From: Nymphaea colorata
Taxonomy: Eukaryota > Streptophyta > Magnoliopsida > Nymphaeales > Nymphaeaceae
Assembly: GCF_008831285.2 (NCBI RefSeq)
Contig: NC_045142.1
Span: 3,043,001-3,107,000 of the forward strand
Direction of reading: 5' to 3'
DNA length: 64,000 nt
Part shown: piece by piece, positions 49,074 to 60,667 of the stretch
Layout: each line of letters opens with the position of its first letter
Position numbering within the stretch: the first letter of the stretch is position 1
Made by a program: the position numbers and the translations under genes
Notes under the pieces: generated by a model
Databases searched by the model: none
Seen by the model: only the letters and a program-made list of their open reading frames with translations
Told to the model about the DNA's origin: nothing

Positions 49074-52000
49074 GCCTAGATCCTGAGCTCACTAACGTGA
49101 AAGCTTCACCACCTTCTTCTTCTTCTTCTTCTTCTTCTTCTTGTCCTTCCTCCTCCTCCACTTAAGCTTCTCCTAGTGGAGGAAGGGGAGAGAAGAGAAG
49201 AAGGAAGAAGAGAAAGTTAGTTGAGTCCAATGTGCCACTAATTTTCTATAGCACTGTGGGTGTCTGCCAGGGGCTGGAATTTTGCAATGTGGGAGATCAA
49301 CAAAGACTGATGGAATTCACTGAGCTACCATTCCATTCATGCCACCAACTTATTTGGGCTTCTCAGCTATGCCTCTTGTCTGGTTGACTAGAAGCCAGGA
49401 GATGAGCAGCAGCCTCTTCCAAATTATGTTTACATTTATTTGTTTAGAGGCCGGTTAGTATTATTACTGTCTCATGAATCTATTATAGTAGAATTACTGC
49501 AACGCATTGTTATGTTTACATTTATTTGTTTAGAGGCCGGTTAGTATTATTATTGTCTCATGAATCTATTCTAGTAGAATTCATAGAATTCATGAAGCAC
49601 TGCAACGCATTGTTCTACTAATTTGTCTCAATTTTTAGTGTAAATTTATGTGACAGTAATAATGTGTTACTGCTGCAAGCCTCTATGTGACTCCTATGTA
49701 GTTGAAATAGCAAAAATGCCCTTTAAAAAGATGAAATGAATAGGCTTTGTAAGGACAAAATGGGAAATAATGATTTTTTTTTTTTGTTTGAATTATGTCG
49801 TGGTTAGGGGGCAGTGTGCTGTTTTGGTTGGGGGTTCAAGAAACGTGGTGTGTAATGTTTCAATAGCATGGAGTTTTATGCTGCTGGGCGAGTGAAAATT
49901 TTCTCTTGGCGCCGGTGCAGTTTCTAAGCTAAGTGAAGAAGAAGAAGAAGAAGAAAAAGATCTTCTTCAATTAGATTTCGACTTAGCTTTTGGTTCAAAT
50001 TTGAATTTCAACATTGAATATCCAGATCTTACGTTTTATGCCTAACGGAGTTGGATTCCTATTAGATTTTTGAGATGGATGATACAAATACTTGAAGTTT
50101 ATCTGAAGTTTGGATCCGATTATGATTCAGAGCTTTTTGTCTTACTGGATCTGCCTAGATGAATATAGTTGTGGGAACCAGATCTTATGAACCCATTTAG
50201 CTCCCTAGACTCACTGTCTGATGTGAGCCCAATATCTAAAATTTTCCATCGTTAAGGTCAACTGACTAGTAGTGTCATGACACGGCCTACTCCCACAACG
50301 GACTTGGGTTTTTTATCTGATAGATCCCAACCTACTCCCTAGTAGCTTTAGTTTCTTTCTTAAAAGAATACAAAACCATGTTAACTAATCACTTAACAAC
50401 TCCTTTTGTACATCCTCTAAGATTCTTCACAATCTTACATAAGAGACTAAACTTTTGAAGTGTTATAATCCACATCCCCTCCCCTCCTAAAGCACATGTA
50501 TCTACACGTATATGACCTTAGGTCCGAGTGTTACATCTGGCTCTGATACTACTATAATTATCTAAAAGTTTAGTCTCATGCTTAAGATTATACAAAATCT
50601 TGAGGGACTTATAAAATATGTTATTAAGTGATTGGTTGTATTGGTTCTTACCTCTTTTAGGGGAAGAACTGAAGCTGGTAGGAGGCGGGTTGACGGTCAT
50701 TAGTTACTTTCAATCCTTACCAGTTACCACATATTTCACTTGGCCCACTTCACAAAGTGAGATTTGTGGTCACCATGAAATGAATTAAGGTCGCTGGCAA
50801 CAAAGATGCGGCGGCCAATTGTTTTGGCTAGTTTCGTTCATCCACACCAGCTTTGACGACCAAACTAGTTTGGTGGCAATAGCTACATATGCTTCACCAT
50901 TTGTATCTATTTCCAGAACTTGGGGATGTAAAGGTGAAAATGAATTGGATTTAGATAATCTAAGTAAGTTCTTAAAGTTTCAAACTCGACTAGATTCAAT
51001 TGCAAATCTCTTGTGCACGAGAACAATTAGATTGTTGACAGCGGTGCCACTGGATATTTTAGTCTTGTATGTGCTATTTGGGGACCTTGGTGGACCTACG
51101 ATACACCCGCCACAGTCTGTAGGAGTAGCACACACATGAATGAAATCGACACCATGAGTACCCATGTCAGAGGCATATGTAGCAGATGGCCAGAATCAAG
51201 AGCAGGTTTCCATATGTGTCACTATATTGTAGTGGCAGAGCTAGAAATTTTTAATTAACACAAAAAGTGCATTAACAGTGAAAGTCGGTTTGATTCCCAT
51301 GTGTGCTACTCTTCTAAACTGCAAAAGGTGGCGCACACAACATTTTAATTGACTGGTGTATCGTAGGTTCACCAAGGTCCCGAAACAGCACATACAACAC
51401 TGGAATCTTCAGCTGCACCACTATCAACAATGTAATTATTCCTGTGCACAAGAGATTTGCAATCGAATCTGGTCGAGTTTGAAACTTTAAGAACTTACTT
51501 AGATTATCTAAATCCAATTGAACCTGGTCGAGTTTGAAACTTTAAGGACTTACTTATATTTGCAAGATGGAATGTGTGTACTCTTATCTATTTATTAAGT
51601 GACACATACAGGTGGACCTGATCTCACTTTAGCATAAATAACCATTTAAGTATCATTAGGAGAGTGGTAATTAGGGTTCTCTAGAGTGAGGAGGCTTGAT
51701 AAGAAGCCCTCCTTGCTTACCTCAATGAGAGAAAGTGGTAGTGGAAAGGAGGCTTACAGTATGAACATGGAAGGGCAAATATTCATTTAGGGACCAACCA
51801 CTTCACATTTCCAACACTCTTGATACAGGCTACTATGTGACAATTTGTTATATGCCTCCATATTCAGCTACCAGTCTAACCACCTAACCTTTTCAATGGC
51901 CAAACGCCCATCTACTTTTCCAACTTTCAATTGGTTTAATCTTCATTCCATTCTATTTTCTTCCTTCTTTAGGTCAAGGGCAGCTCCATCATTTATAAAA

Positions 52001-55000
52001 AAAAAAAAAAATCCATCTGGTAGAATCTTTGAGGCCCTGCACTTATGAAGAGTACACATAGCTTGAATCTTGTGGCAAGAAGGATTCTTTGTTGATTATA
52101 AACAAGAACATTGAATTTTCGAATCTAAAACTCCAATAGTTTTTTTTTTTTTTTGTTAGTGTCCTGAATGTATTAGTATTAATAAATTGAGCGGAAAATT
52201 GAAGATGATTATTTTATTAATAGTGATGCATGTAAACTTTAAAATTGTAAAATTGATGACACTTCTAACCGAGTTGTAACTTAGTCTTAGGGCTTAAAGT
52301 GAATTGTGGGGAGCAAACTGATTTTCGTGGGGATTTTGGATCAATCATAACATTGGCCTGAGCTTGCACGAATCGACCGATTCGAATCAAAATGTGACTG
52401 AATGGGCCGATTCAGTGTGAATCACCTATTCTAGCTTTAAAACTTTTTAAAATGACACTAATATCCCATTTCCCACTCCTTGAGTCCTGAGGGTGGTTTT
52501 GACCTTTCACCAAACCGCCAAAGGACAACACCAATAAGAAAACTTGCCTGGTTACGATGGTCCGTAAGGTATTCAAACCATCTCTGACATTGAGGGCATG
52601 TTCAAATGCAGTGACTAAGATCCTCACGTCGATTTTCATTGGGGGTAATTTAATTTTAGATCAGGTGAAGACAGTTGAACATTTTTCCTACCAACTTTCT
52701 TCAATTTCAAAGTTAAAAAACGAAGAATGATTTAGATTTCTTTACCGAGTATTTGTTGGTTGTTGTGTGGTTAAAGTGACTTTCACATGAAAGAAAAGGT
52801 TGTCAGAGTAACATAACTAGAATGTGCATCAGTTACACTAATCTGGTAGACGTACATTTCCCATGGAAATAGAACAACTAGTTAAGATTTTGTCAAATAG
52901 AAAGGTTTCTCAAGGACAGTTGCGGCGGGTGATTCGTCCTTGTATCTGTATCTTATACTGCTGCTTTCCTTCATTATCTACCCGAAAAAGAAAGGGTCAA
53001 GTGCCGCTTATCTGGGAGCAGTACTGACGTTTGGCGACTGCAAATTTCCATTCTCGAGAAAGACACTTCATCCCATCTCATGGAGACTGGGACAGTCAGT
53101 AACTGTTGGTTCGCAGCTAGCACCCTCTCTTTCCACATTTTAACCCCGGCAAACAGAAGCAAGATCATGGTTACAGAGAAAGGCAGATGAACCTATGCAC
53201 TTCCACTTCCAAATATAGAAAAGGGATAGGAAGCATCATTGGCGCATGACATGGCCATTGCTTCATCAGCACCCGCAAGGCAAAAAGAGAATGCGACAAA
53301 CTGAAGCTCACGAAGAGGCACCAAGTATATGAATTAGAGGTTAAGAAGAGGCACCAAGTATTTAACGGTAATCTTTAAGCATGAAAACACTGAACTCCTG
53401 AGTTAGAGAGGGTATTTTACAGCAAAATTGCGGAAACCTTTCAGTCATATTAGCAGAAGTTCCTATCTCATTCAGGTATATGTTCTCACAGCGGATGGAA
53501 GTATCTGATAGATGGAAACACCTGATATGAACCCCAAAACATACAAAAAAACCATGCAATTACAATTCAAATGATGCCACTAGCACAGATATCTGAGAAG
53601 TGATCTACCATTTCCAAGACCTAACAAGGCATTAGAGTTCATTATTGAAGCCCCTACATGTCTGAAAACTTCCAGATTTGCAAATTTGCAAACAGTGGGC
53701 ACCATATGGCATAAGAGTGCAGATCAGGTTTGCAGCTTTGTAGTGAAACGTCACCAGGTCCGCATGTTTCTATGTTGCTGTACACCATCATCAGTACACT
53801 GACAAGCCAAAGCCATATATGCGACCCTTGATGCATATTGAGCAAAGGACTCCATGGCCTCATCTCAGTCGATAAATTATATTCCATCCAATAGCAATTC
53901 AACAAAAAGAAAACCAGACTCAAGAAATTAGCAAAAGTAACCAATACAACACAGGCCTGAACCATGGTAAGGATATTGCTTGCCACCTTATCAACACAGA
54001 GTTCCCATGGGTATAAACAGGCAAATACCCTCCTGAACCCTAAATAGTTTGCAGCATTGAACCCTCTTCGAGATTAGGAAAAAGAAATGCCTTGACGTTG
54101 AAGGGAAGATAATCCTTGCTCATGACCCTTAACATGTTAGACTGTTTTCATATCATTACACCAACTACTAAGTTTGTGATATTCGGAAGAATCTGATCTG
54201 CCTAAAGTTCTTGATCACCTCAAAATATCAGTACATCATTCGAAGTTGGCATTGGAAGAAACAAAGCCCTAACGAGAGATGAAGAGCTACCCATCGGTTC
54301 CAAACAAACAAACGTGTGACAAATGCGACAAAGAGCTAACATTCGCAAATCGCTCCCATAAAGCACCCTAGAAAAGGGAAAAACCGACGCCCTACAATTT
54401 AGAACTGCGGTAACTGAAGGAAAATGCATAAGCTCAAGTGCAAAGGCCTACCACCACCAACTGCATTTTTAGTCCAGCGCGATCAATCCCAAACCCATCA
54501 CGAAGCTGAATCTCTTCAGCATATTGACCCTTCTGGATTCACCGACAATCACGTAATAGACTCAAGATATGAACCATGATCTTCAGAAAAGAACATAGAA
54601 CTGTTAAAATGCAAATCATAACACCAACAAGTTGGCCTCCTACATGGTGTTTAACATCTCATGGGTGGGAATAGTTAGAAAATAGTTTTTAAAAATGTAG
54701 CAAGAACACGTTGATGTGTACATCGGCCTAAGTTATACTTTGCATCGTAGCTTGTAGCAGACTGTAGGGACAGATCGGAATCCACCACACTGGGTGCCCG
54801 CGTCCGTTTGAACCAGGTCATTCAATTATAAAACTCAGTCTAAAATATCAACTGAAAACAAAGACACAACCCTTAGCATATAAAGGTATGAAGGCACCAA
54901 AGTGGAATTCAACAGCAAGAGACAAAGATCATCAACCAACAATTTCTTCCACATCCATGCTTGTACTCAACAATCCTATCAACCGAGAATAACGCAAACC

Positions 55001-55133
55001 GTTCTCTTAGCCAAAGGGAACACCCGTTAACCATAAGCATAGTAGCTGAGTCTCATAAGAAATATGTACAACAACCCAGAACGACGATATCAGCAACAGA
55101 TAATTTACCTCCACAGAGCCTCTGAAACCCCAA
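49074..55133. other. Intergenic region between PHT4;5-2 and the C2-domain gene
   Basis: It begins with a (TTC)n repeat (about 49104-49142), probably in the PHT4;5-2 5' UTR. At 49430-49640 an ~85-bp segment (TTTAGAGGCCGGTTAGTATT) is duplicated in tandem. An inverted repeat occupies 50946-51517. The part nearest 55133 is likely 3' UTR of the C2 gene. A 110-codon minus-strand frame (53986-53654) has hydrophobic stretches but no recognisable family or splice support. I found no convincing protein gene. Confidence 0.5.
50946..51517. repeat. Inverted repeat, two ~195-bp arms with ~190-bp spacer
   Basis: The left arm (about 50946-51135) starts TTGGATTTAGATAATCTAAG. The right arm (about 51316-51517) is its reverse complement with scattered changes, sharing AAGTTTCAAACTCGAC, GCAAATCTCTTGTGCAC and CCTACGATACACC. 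A partial extra copy of the outer end (GTCGAGTTTGAAACTTTAAG) follows at 51527-51546. The transcript could fold into a long hairpin. A foldback transposon or an inverted duplication would explain it. Confidence 0.75.
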
Positions 55134-56111
55134 TCAGTAATCGCCATGGTACTCAGAGTACCTATCCCTAGGCGCCGGCTCCTTCTCCGGCCTCTCAGAC
55201 GCCTTCTCTTCCTCATACTTGATGCCTTCGTCCAGAGCTAGTCCACCGAGGGTGCCGGCCACCGCTCCGACGGCCAGCCCCGTCCCAAAGCCCATCTTCG
55301 ACCCTTTCCCCTTTTGAGCGTGATCAACACCATAAAACGAAGAGGAAGACGGAGACGAGTCGAACGGAGCAGAGGGACCCGAAGCGTACCCAGCTCGCCC
55401 ATAATAGTCCGGTGCGACCGGCGGAGGGGGCGGTGGAGGGAAAGGGCTGGGTTGGCTGTAGAAACCAGAATGGCAATTAGGTCTCAGATAAGCGAGATCG
55501 GCGTACTGATACGAGGAGTATCCCCCGCGGAATTCCGGAGACTGGGAAGGCGGCGGCAAGTACGGCTGAGGAGGAGGGAAGGACGGGGAGTACGGGGCAG
55601 CCGGAGGGGGGTGTGCGTAATCCGGCGGTGAGGAGCCGAGCTGTACCTCCTTGACTGCGATTTTGATCTTGATCTTGCCCTGAGGGCGGCCCGAGGGCCG
55701 CCGGAGCTCGAGGGTGACGAGGCGGGGGGAGTCGCCGGCTGGAGCGTCGCTGAGGGGCAAAATGGCAGAGCCGACGAGAGGGTTGACAGGCTTCGAGGAG
55801 GCGGAGATGGGAGCCGAGTCGGCATGGAGGACGTCGATGGAGAGGGAGGGGGGAGAGGACGAGGAGGAGGAGACGACGGAGAGGGGGCGGGGAAGAGAGA
55901 GGGAGAGGGGAAGGCGGACGCTCCAGACGGGCTTCGTACCGCCCAAGGAGTCTACGGAGGTGGGGAAGCGGTTCCGGGGGTCGACCCACGCGACGGCGTA
56001 AGGGAGGAGGTCGCCGTGTCGCCAGTTGACGTTCTTGAGGTGCTTTGCCGAGACGATGGTCAGGTCGATCTCCAGGCGGATCTTCGACGACGCCGGCGGT
56101 GGAGCTGCCAT
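55134..56111 (-). CDS. C2-domain protein, SRC2-like
   Basis: A single-exon gene of 325 aa. An N-terminal C2 domain (about 10-150) opens with RLEIDLTIVSAKHLKNVN and includes the typical PYAVAWVDP strand and a NPLVGSAILPL segment. A Pro/Tyr-rich linker (about 180-260) follows, then a Gly/Ala hydrophobic stretch MGFGTGLAVGAVAGTLGGLA (about 273-292) and an acidic/basic tail ending YHGDY. This order is that of the plant SRC2 (soybean regulated by cold) group, which sits at ER or plasma membrane and is linked to cold and calcium responses. The acidic Ca2+-binding loops are poorly conserved, so lipid or protein binding may be Ca2+-independent. The ATG at 56111 (MAAPPPASSK) is preferred; an in-frame ATG at 56186 would add 25 residues unlike the family. 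A donor-like GAG|GTAAAT just after the stop suggests a 3' UTR intron. Confidence 0.85.
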   Translation of the reverse strand: MAAPPPASSKIRLEIDLTIVSAKHLKNVNWRHGDLLPYAVAWVDPRNRFPTSVDSLGGTKPVWSVRLPLSLSLPRPLSVVSSSSSSPPSLSIDVLHADSAPISASSKPVNPLVGSAILPLSDAPAGDSPRLVTLELRRPSGRPQGKIKIKIAVKEVQLGSSPPDYAHPPPAAPYSPSFPPPQPYLPPPSQSPEFRGGYSSYQYADLAYLRPNCHSGFYSQPSPFPPPPPPPVAPDYYGRAGYASGPSAPFDSSPSSSSFYGVDHAQKGKGSKMGFGTGLAVGAVAGTLGGLALDEGIKYEEEKASERPEKEPAPRDRYSEYHGDY

Positions 56112-56619
56112 GATGGTGGTCGTGGTGGCGGCGGCGAGTGGGTTGATAAGGGAATGACCGGCCGACGAAAGGGCCGAAGTGATCAATTTATACTGTTGAC
56201 CACCAAAGGAGCGAAGAGGGTAGCCTACAGGGAGCGCAGCTCCTTTGTTTCAGCTCTGACCGTTAAAATTCAAAAATAAAATCTTCATTTTCTTATTCGG
56301 TCCCAACATTTTTTAGCTGCATTAGTGTCGGCAAGATAATGCAGAGGACGAATTATTTTGTTATTATAACGCAATCTTATCTCTGGTTATACATTTAATT
56401 AAATATGTGTTTCATTTTAAGAAGGAAAGATAGGCTATCAAATAAATGAAGGTTGGACTTAAGATCTTTAAGTATAATTCAGTTTCACTACCCAAAATGT
56501 CTCTATAACGGCTTCAAATGTTAAGCTGGCTAAGTCCTTAGTTAACGGACATATCATCAACCTTATCCATGACTAAATTTGGATGAACATGAGGAACCCC
56601 ACTATTTAGGGGTGAATAC

Positions 56620-57050
56620 AAGCTAAGTTAGCTCGAGTTCAGTCAGGTTCAACCCAGCTCGAGAATAGCTCAACGGAAGCAGCTCGAGCTCGACTCGGCA
56701 GTTACGTGTTGAGCTCGAGTTCGACTCGATTAAAGCTCAACAAACTCGTTTGAATATAATTAATGTTCATCGCTACGTGTTGAGCTCGAGCTCGACTCAA
56801 TTAAGGCTCTTAAGGCTCGACAAACTTATTTGAATATAATTGATATTCATCGTCACCTGTTTACCTCAAACTCAACTTGATTAAGGCTCAAGCTCGACTC
56901 GATAATTACGGAGCTCGAACTCAACTCGATTATTTGAACGAGTTGACTCATGAACTCGAGTTCGACTCGTTAAGCAAATGACTCAGCTCAAACTCATTCA
57001 CGAGTCAAACTTTAACAAATCGAGCTCGAGTAACTCGACTCATTGTTTGC
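56620..57050. repeat. GAGCTCGAGCTCGA-rich tandem repeat
   Basis: Imperfect units of ~70-80 bp (for example 56703-56772 and 56773-56853) share TACGTGTTGAGCTCGAG, CGACTCGATTAA and TTTGAATATAATT. The palindromic words GAGCTC and CTCGAG recur many times. This resembles a dispersed plant repeat; no coding frame is supported. Confidence 0.75.
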
Positions 57051-60000
57051 CCCTACCACTATTGAAATGAGTGGTCAAAGCCTCGTTTTCTTTTCCTTGT
57101 CTCTAGAGTCCATAACTTTATGAAGGCTTGGGTAAACTTATGATTACTCACTTCAACTTGATAGTAATGTTTACCACCATTTGGAGTGCAAATGAATAAC
57201 ACCCACAAGAATCGAACTAACGGTCAGCTCTCATGGGTTCGTCAGCTTGACCAGTTGTGTTACTCTCCTCAAGGCTATCGATAATTAAATTACTTGTACT
57301 CTAAAACTTTAGAGTATGTTTGATTCACTACTCTCGACGAAATAATACGTCTTCACATCTATGACAGAGCCATAATTTTTTTGGTTGAGGGGTATTGTTA
57401 GTTTAAATTTGAAAGTTTAAGAGGCACTCATATATAAAAAAAGCTAAAATTTAATAAAGTTTGTGTATGTAAATTAATAAATTGTCCACGCTAGCTACAA
57501 TGTAGCTCCGCCTCTAGTTCACATGTGTAACTATGTCCACATTCCTAGGGATAAATATGGGGTTAGTTGGCGGTAAATTCATGCAACAATAACATATTAT
57601 TATTGTTGCCAAATATGCCCAATGTTCCACATATCTAGGTCCCAAAATGAATAAATGGTTTTGATACTCTTGTATGTAAATGACATAAAAACTTAATCCA
57701 TGTTATTATCATAAAGTATGAAAGCATAGAGTGATTGACATCCCAAATTCCAACAATAGGAAGAACAAGCTTGTTCCCAATAACAGTAACCCTGAACCTT
57801 TGAGAAAAAGAGAAAATGTAAAGGGGGCATCGCCCCGTTATTTCAATCACCAATTGAATCAAATCAATTTGCCAAGGGTGTGACAAGGAAATCATGGGTT
57901 AATTAAACTAAAAACTAAAATCTAATTCGAGATCCTCAAATTAATAGTTTTCAGTCGTCGAAATGATCGACACAAGAGCAGATTTGTGAGTGTTTGATAT
58001 CTGGATTTCAAAATGTGGGTGTTTTAAGATCAAGTTGGATAAGTGGGAAGCAAATTCAAAGATCAAAGATCTTTTTGATCAGCCACAGATAAAAAGTTCT
58101 GGATAATTAACTTTGTTGCATTTCTAAAAAATCTCTCTAGGGATGTAAATGAATTGTATTCTACTTAGAATCCATTTTAATGGATCCGATAGAAAAGTTC
58201 ATGTTCAGATTTGGTATGCAATTTTATTACTAAATCTGCGTCGGATATTCAATCGGAACATGATGAAGATCCTGCATAAATGTTGGATATCATGTTACTT
58301 GCTTTCAAATCCAGAAGAACATGATCAAACCTAAACTCAAATACATAAAGACATACAGTAAAGTCAAAAGCCTGCCCCAGCCGGAATCATGTACATCCTT
58401 GAACAAAGGCCAAGCCTGTTCCTGGTCGTTCAATTCCTGTTTGGAACGCTAGGAACGAAATGTCCAGCTCGAATGTGTCCAAGAACTTCCTGACATCCCA
58501 AATCCCAACAATAGGAAGAACAAGCCTGTTCCCCATGGAAGGCCGCGTTTGACAGCGTTCTGGATTTGCTGTGCCGTGAGACGTGCGTCCCGGTTTTGTT
58601 GTCCCGGCACACTTTTGTGAGCCCGCTAATTCAAACACGGCGTGGGCCCCAACATTCAAAGGTCAAGCCCACTATGCGTGGGGAAACGTGTTCTTCCTCT
58701 TTCGGTTGCTTAGACGGGACGTCACGGGAGAGAGTGGCGTGATCAATGTTTGATAGCTCAGTTTGCCTCCGACCGAACTTTTAGTTCTCCCCTTTTTTTC
58801 CGGCCGTAAAAAGACCAAAAAGTGTCTCCCGTATCTTCAAAAGGACGAATATGTCTCCACAATTTAAACCTCCGCATAGGGTCCGCAGGCTCGGCCCGGC
58901 CTGGGCTCGGTTCGACCATTTAAATGAGCCTGAGCTCGAGCCCTGCCGATTAAATTTAAAAAAACGTTTTTATTATAAAATAGTATATAAATATAATTAA
59001 TTGCAATAAAATATTATATTTAAATATAAAAATTACTAACATAAATAAAAAAAACATTTAGACTGACCCGATGCCTCTTTTTCGGGTCATGCAGGTGCCG
59101 GTGGCGTGGCCCAATGCCTAGCCTTATCACAATTGGGCATCTGGTCCGCCTATTCAAAATCGGGTTTAGATTGACCGGAATCCATTTTAATAGCTAGGAT
59201 CCTAGACCCGTCTCGAGCCTCGGCTCGACCAACTCCAACGAATTCAATTTAAATTAAAAAAAAAATCAAAATATTTATATTTGATATTTAAAATATAAAA
59301 GATAATATACAAAAATATTTTAAATTTTGATAAATAATATTTTATTAAGCCCGACCTGATTCATTGTGAGGCCAAGACGACCGGCCCCAAATCCAATGCC
59401 CACCCTTAAGCATATCTTATGTTGCCATGTTATATGTCTCTAAATCAACTTGCTCTCTGACATAGTCAAAAAGTTGGTGCTCATGGGAATCGCCACCATC
59501 TACAGTTTGATACTCTGGAGAAACTTCATTTTAAGAATCGGTGAAATGAAAACTTTGCTTCCCATTCAAATTTTCCATCGTGTGTGATGGAACGAGATTT
59601 TTGTTCCACGTAATCCTTTTCGTTGTTTGATGGAATGAGAATCGGTTGATGGGAACAACCGATGCCTTTACGAAAAATGGAATGGAGATTTCTCCATTAT
59701 CAAAATCTTGATGTTATATGAGCGGCTCAATTTTATTTTTTATAAAAGTATGATTAAATTCAAAAGATGATTAACTTAACACGTGTTTCCCATCTACATA
59801 TTATTGAAATCACACATGTAGGGTTAGATCGCAAAAACAAAAACAAAAACAAGAAAGAAAACTTTAATAGTTGCATTTAAGTAGTTTAGTTTTTTTTATT
59901 GAGCTTGTGGTCTAGGATAATTCAACTTGCCGGATGTCAAATGGCTAAATTTATTTTTTTTGGGCTAAAAAATTGTTTATTGCAATAACGTTAGAGATGG

Positions 60001-60667
60001 CATAGGATGTGAAATTCATTGACTTTTTAATAATAAATTTTTAATTTTTAATCATCCAGCAACTTTCCAACATTTGTTGCATTGACTATATATATATATA
60101 TATATTATTTATTGAAATCAACCGGTCGCTTGTGGAGTTGGATGATTTTTTTTTTATCCATTGTTTGTAGGAACGAAATAGCAAACACGGGTCGAGGTTT
60201 ACAGCCTGGATCATTCGTCCGCTTAGGTCTCAGACCCAAACCCGAAGAAACAATTAACTTCTTTCACGGACACGGAGTCGGGAGAAAGAATATTCGTTAA
60301 TCACAGGGTCAGATTTGTCCAGGTTTGAAAATTCATCGTTTTTCCGTCGTTTTTCCGTCTTCCTCGGCGCCTCTTTCTTAACTTTTTCGGTTCTTTCACC
60401 GATCCCGCCATCTTTTCCCTGGGTTCCTTCCGTCACGCCCTTCTGCAATTTTCTTCCTTCCTTTCCTTCGTAAAGATTTTCCATATGACCATTTAGCGCG
60501 TCGTCTTTAGGTGGATATTCCCGGGATCAAGCTTTCTTTCCGTTCTCCGGCTTGTCTCTGCTCTATTGAATTTCTTGTGCTTGGCCTTCTCATTTAATGG
60601 GTTCTTAGAAATCTATTTTGTTTCTCCCTTTCTTTTTTCGCTTTTTGGTGCCGGGGAGGTGACCAAG
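57051..60667. other. Intergenic region upstream of the PXN-like gene
   Basis: No gene is seen. A SINE-like piece lies near 57190-57275 (minus strand, with GTTAGTTCGATTCTTG as a B-box-like word). A degraded GGAGC-type MITE is at 57365-57525. A ~45-bp phrase (GACATCCCAAATCCCAACAA with AGGAAGAACAAGC) occurs twice, near 57738 and 58493. GC-rich GGCTCGGCCCGG and CGACCGGCCCC segments bound an AT-rich block between 58880 and 59400, perhaps one degraded transposon. The last ~250 bp are the likely promoter and 5' UTR. Confidence 0.45.

Noticed and set aside
53654-53986. 110-codon minus-strand frame with hydrophobic segments
   Set aside because: No recognisable family and no splice or promoter support; hydrophobic residues are expected by chance in T-rich antisense sequence.
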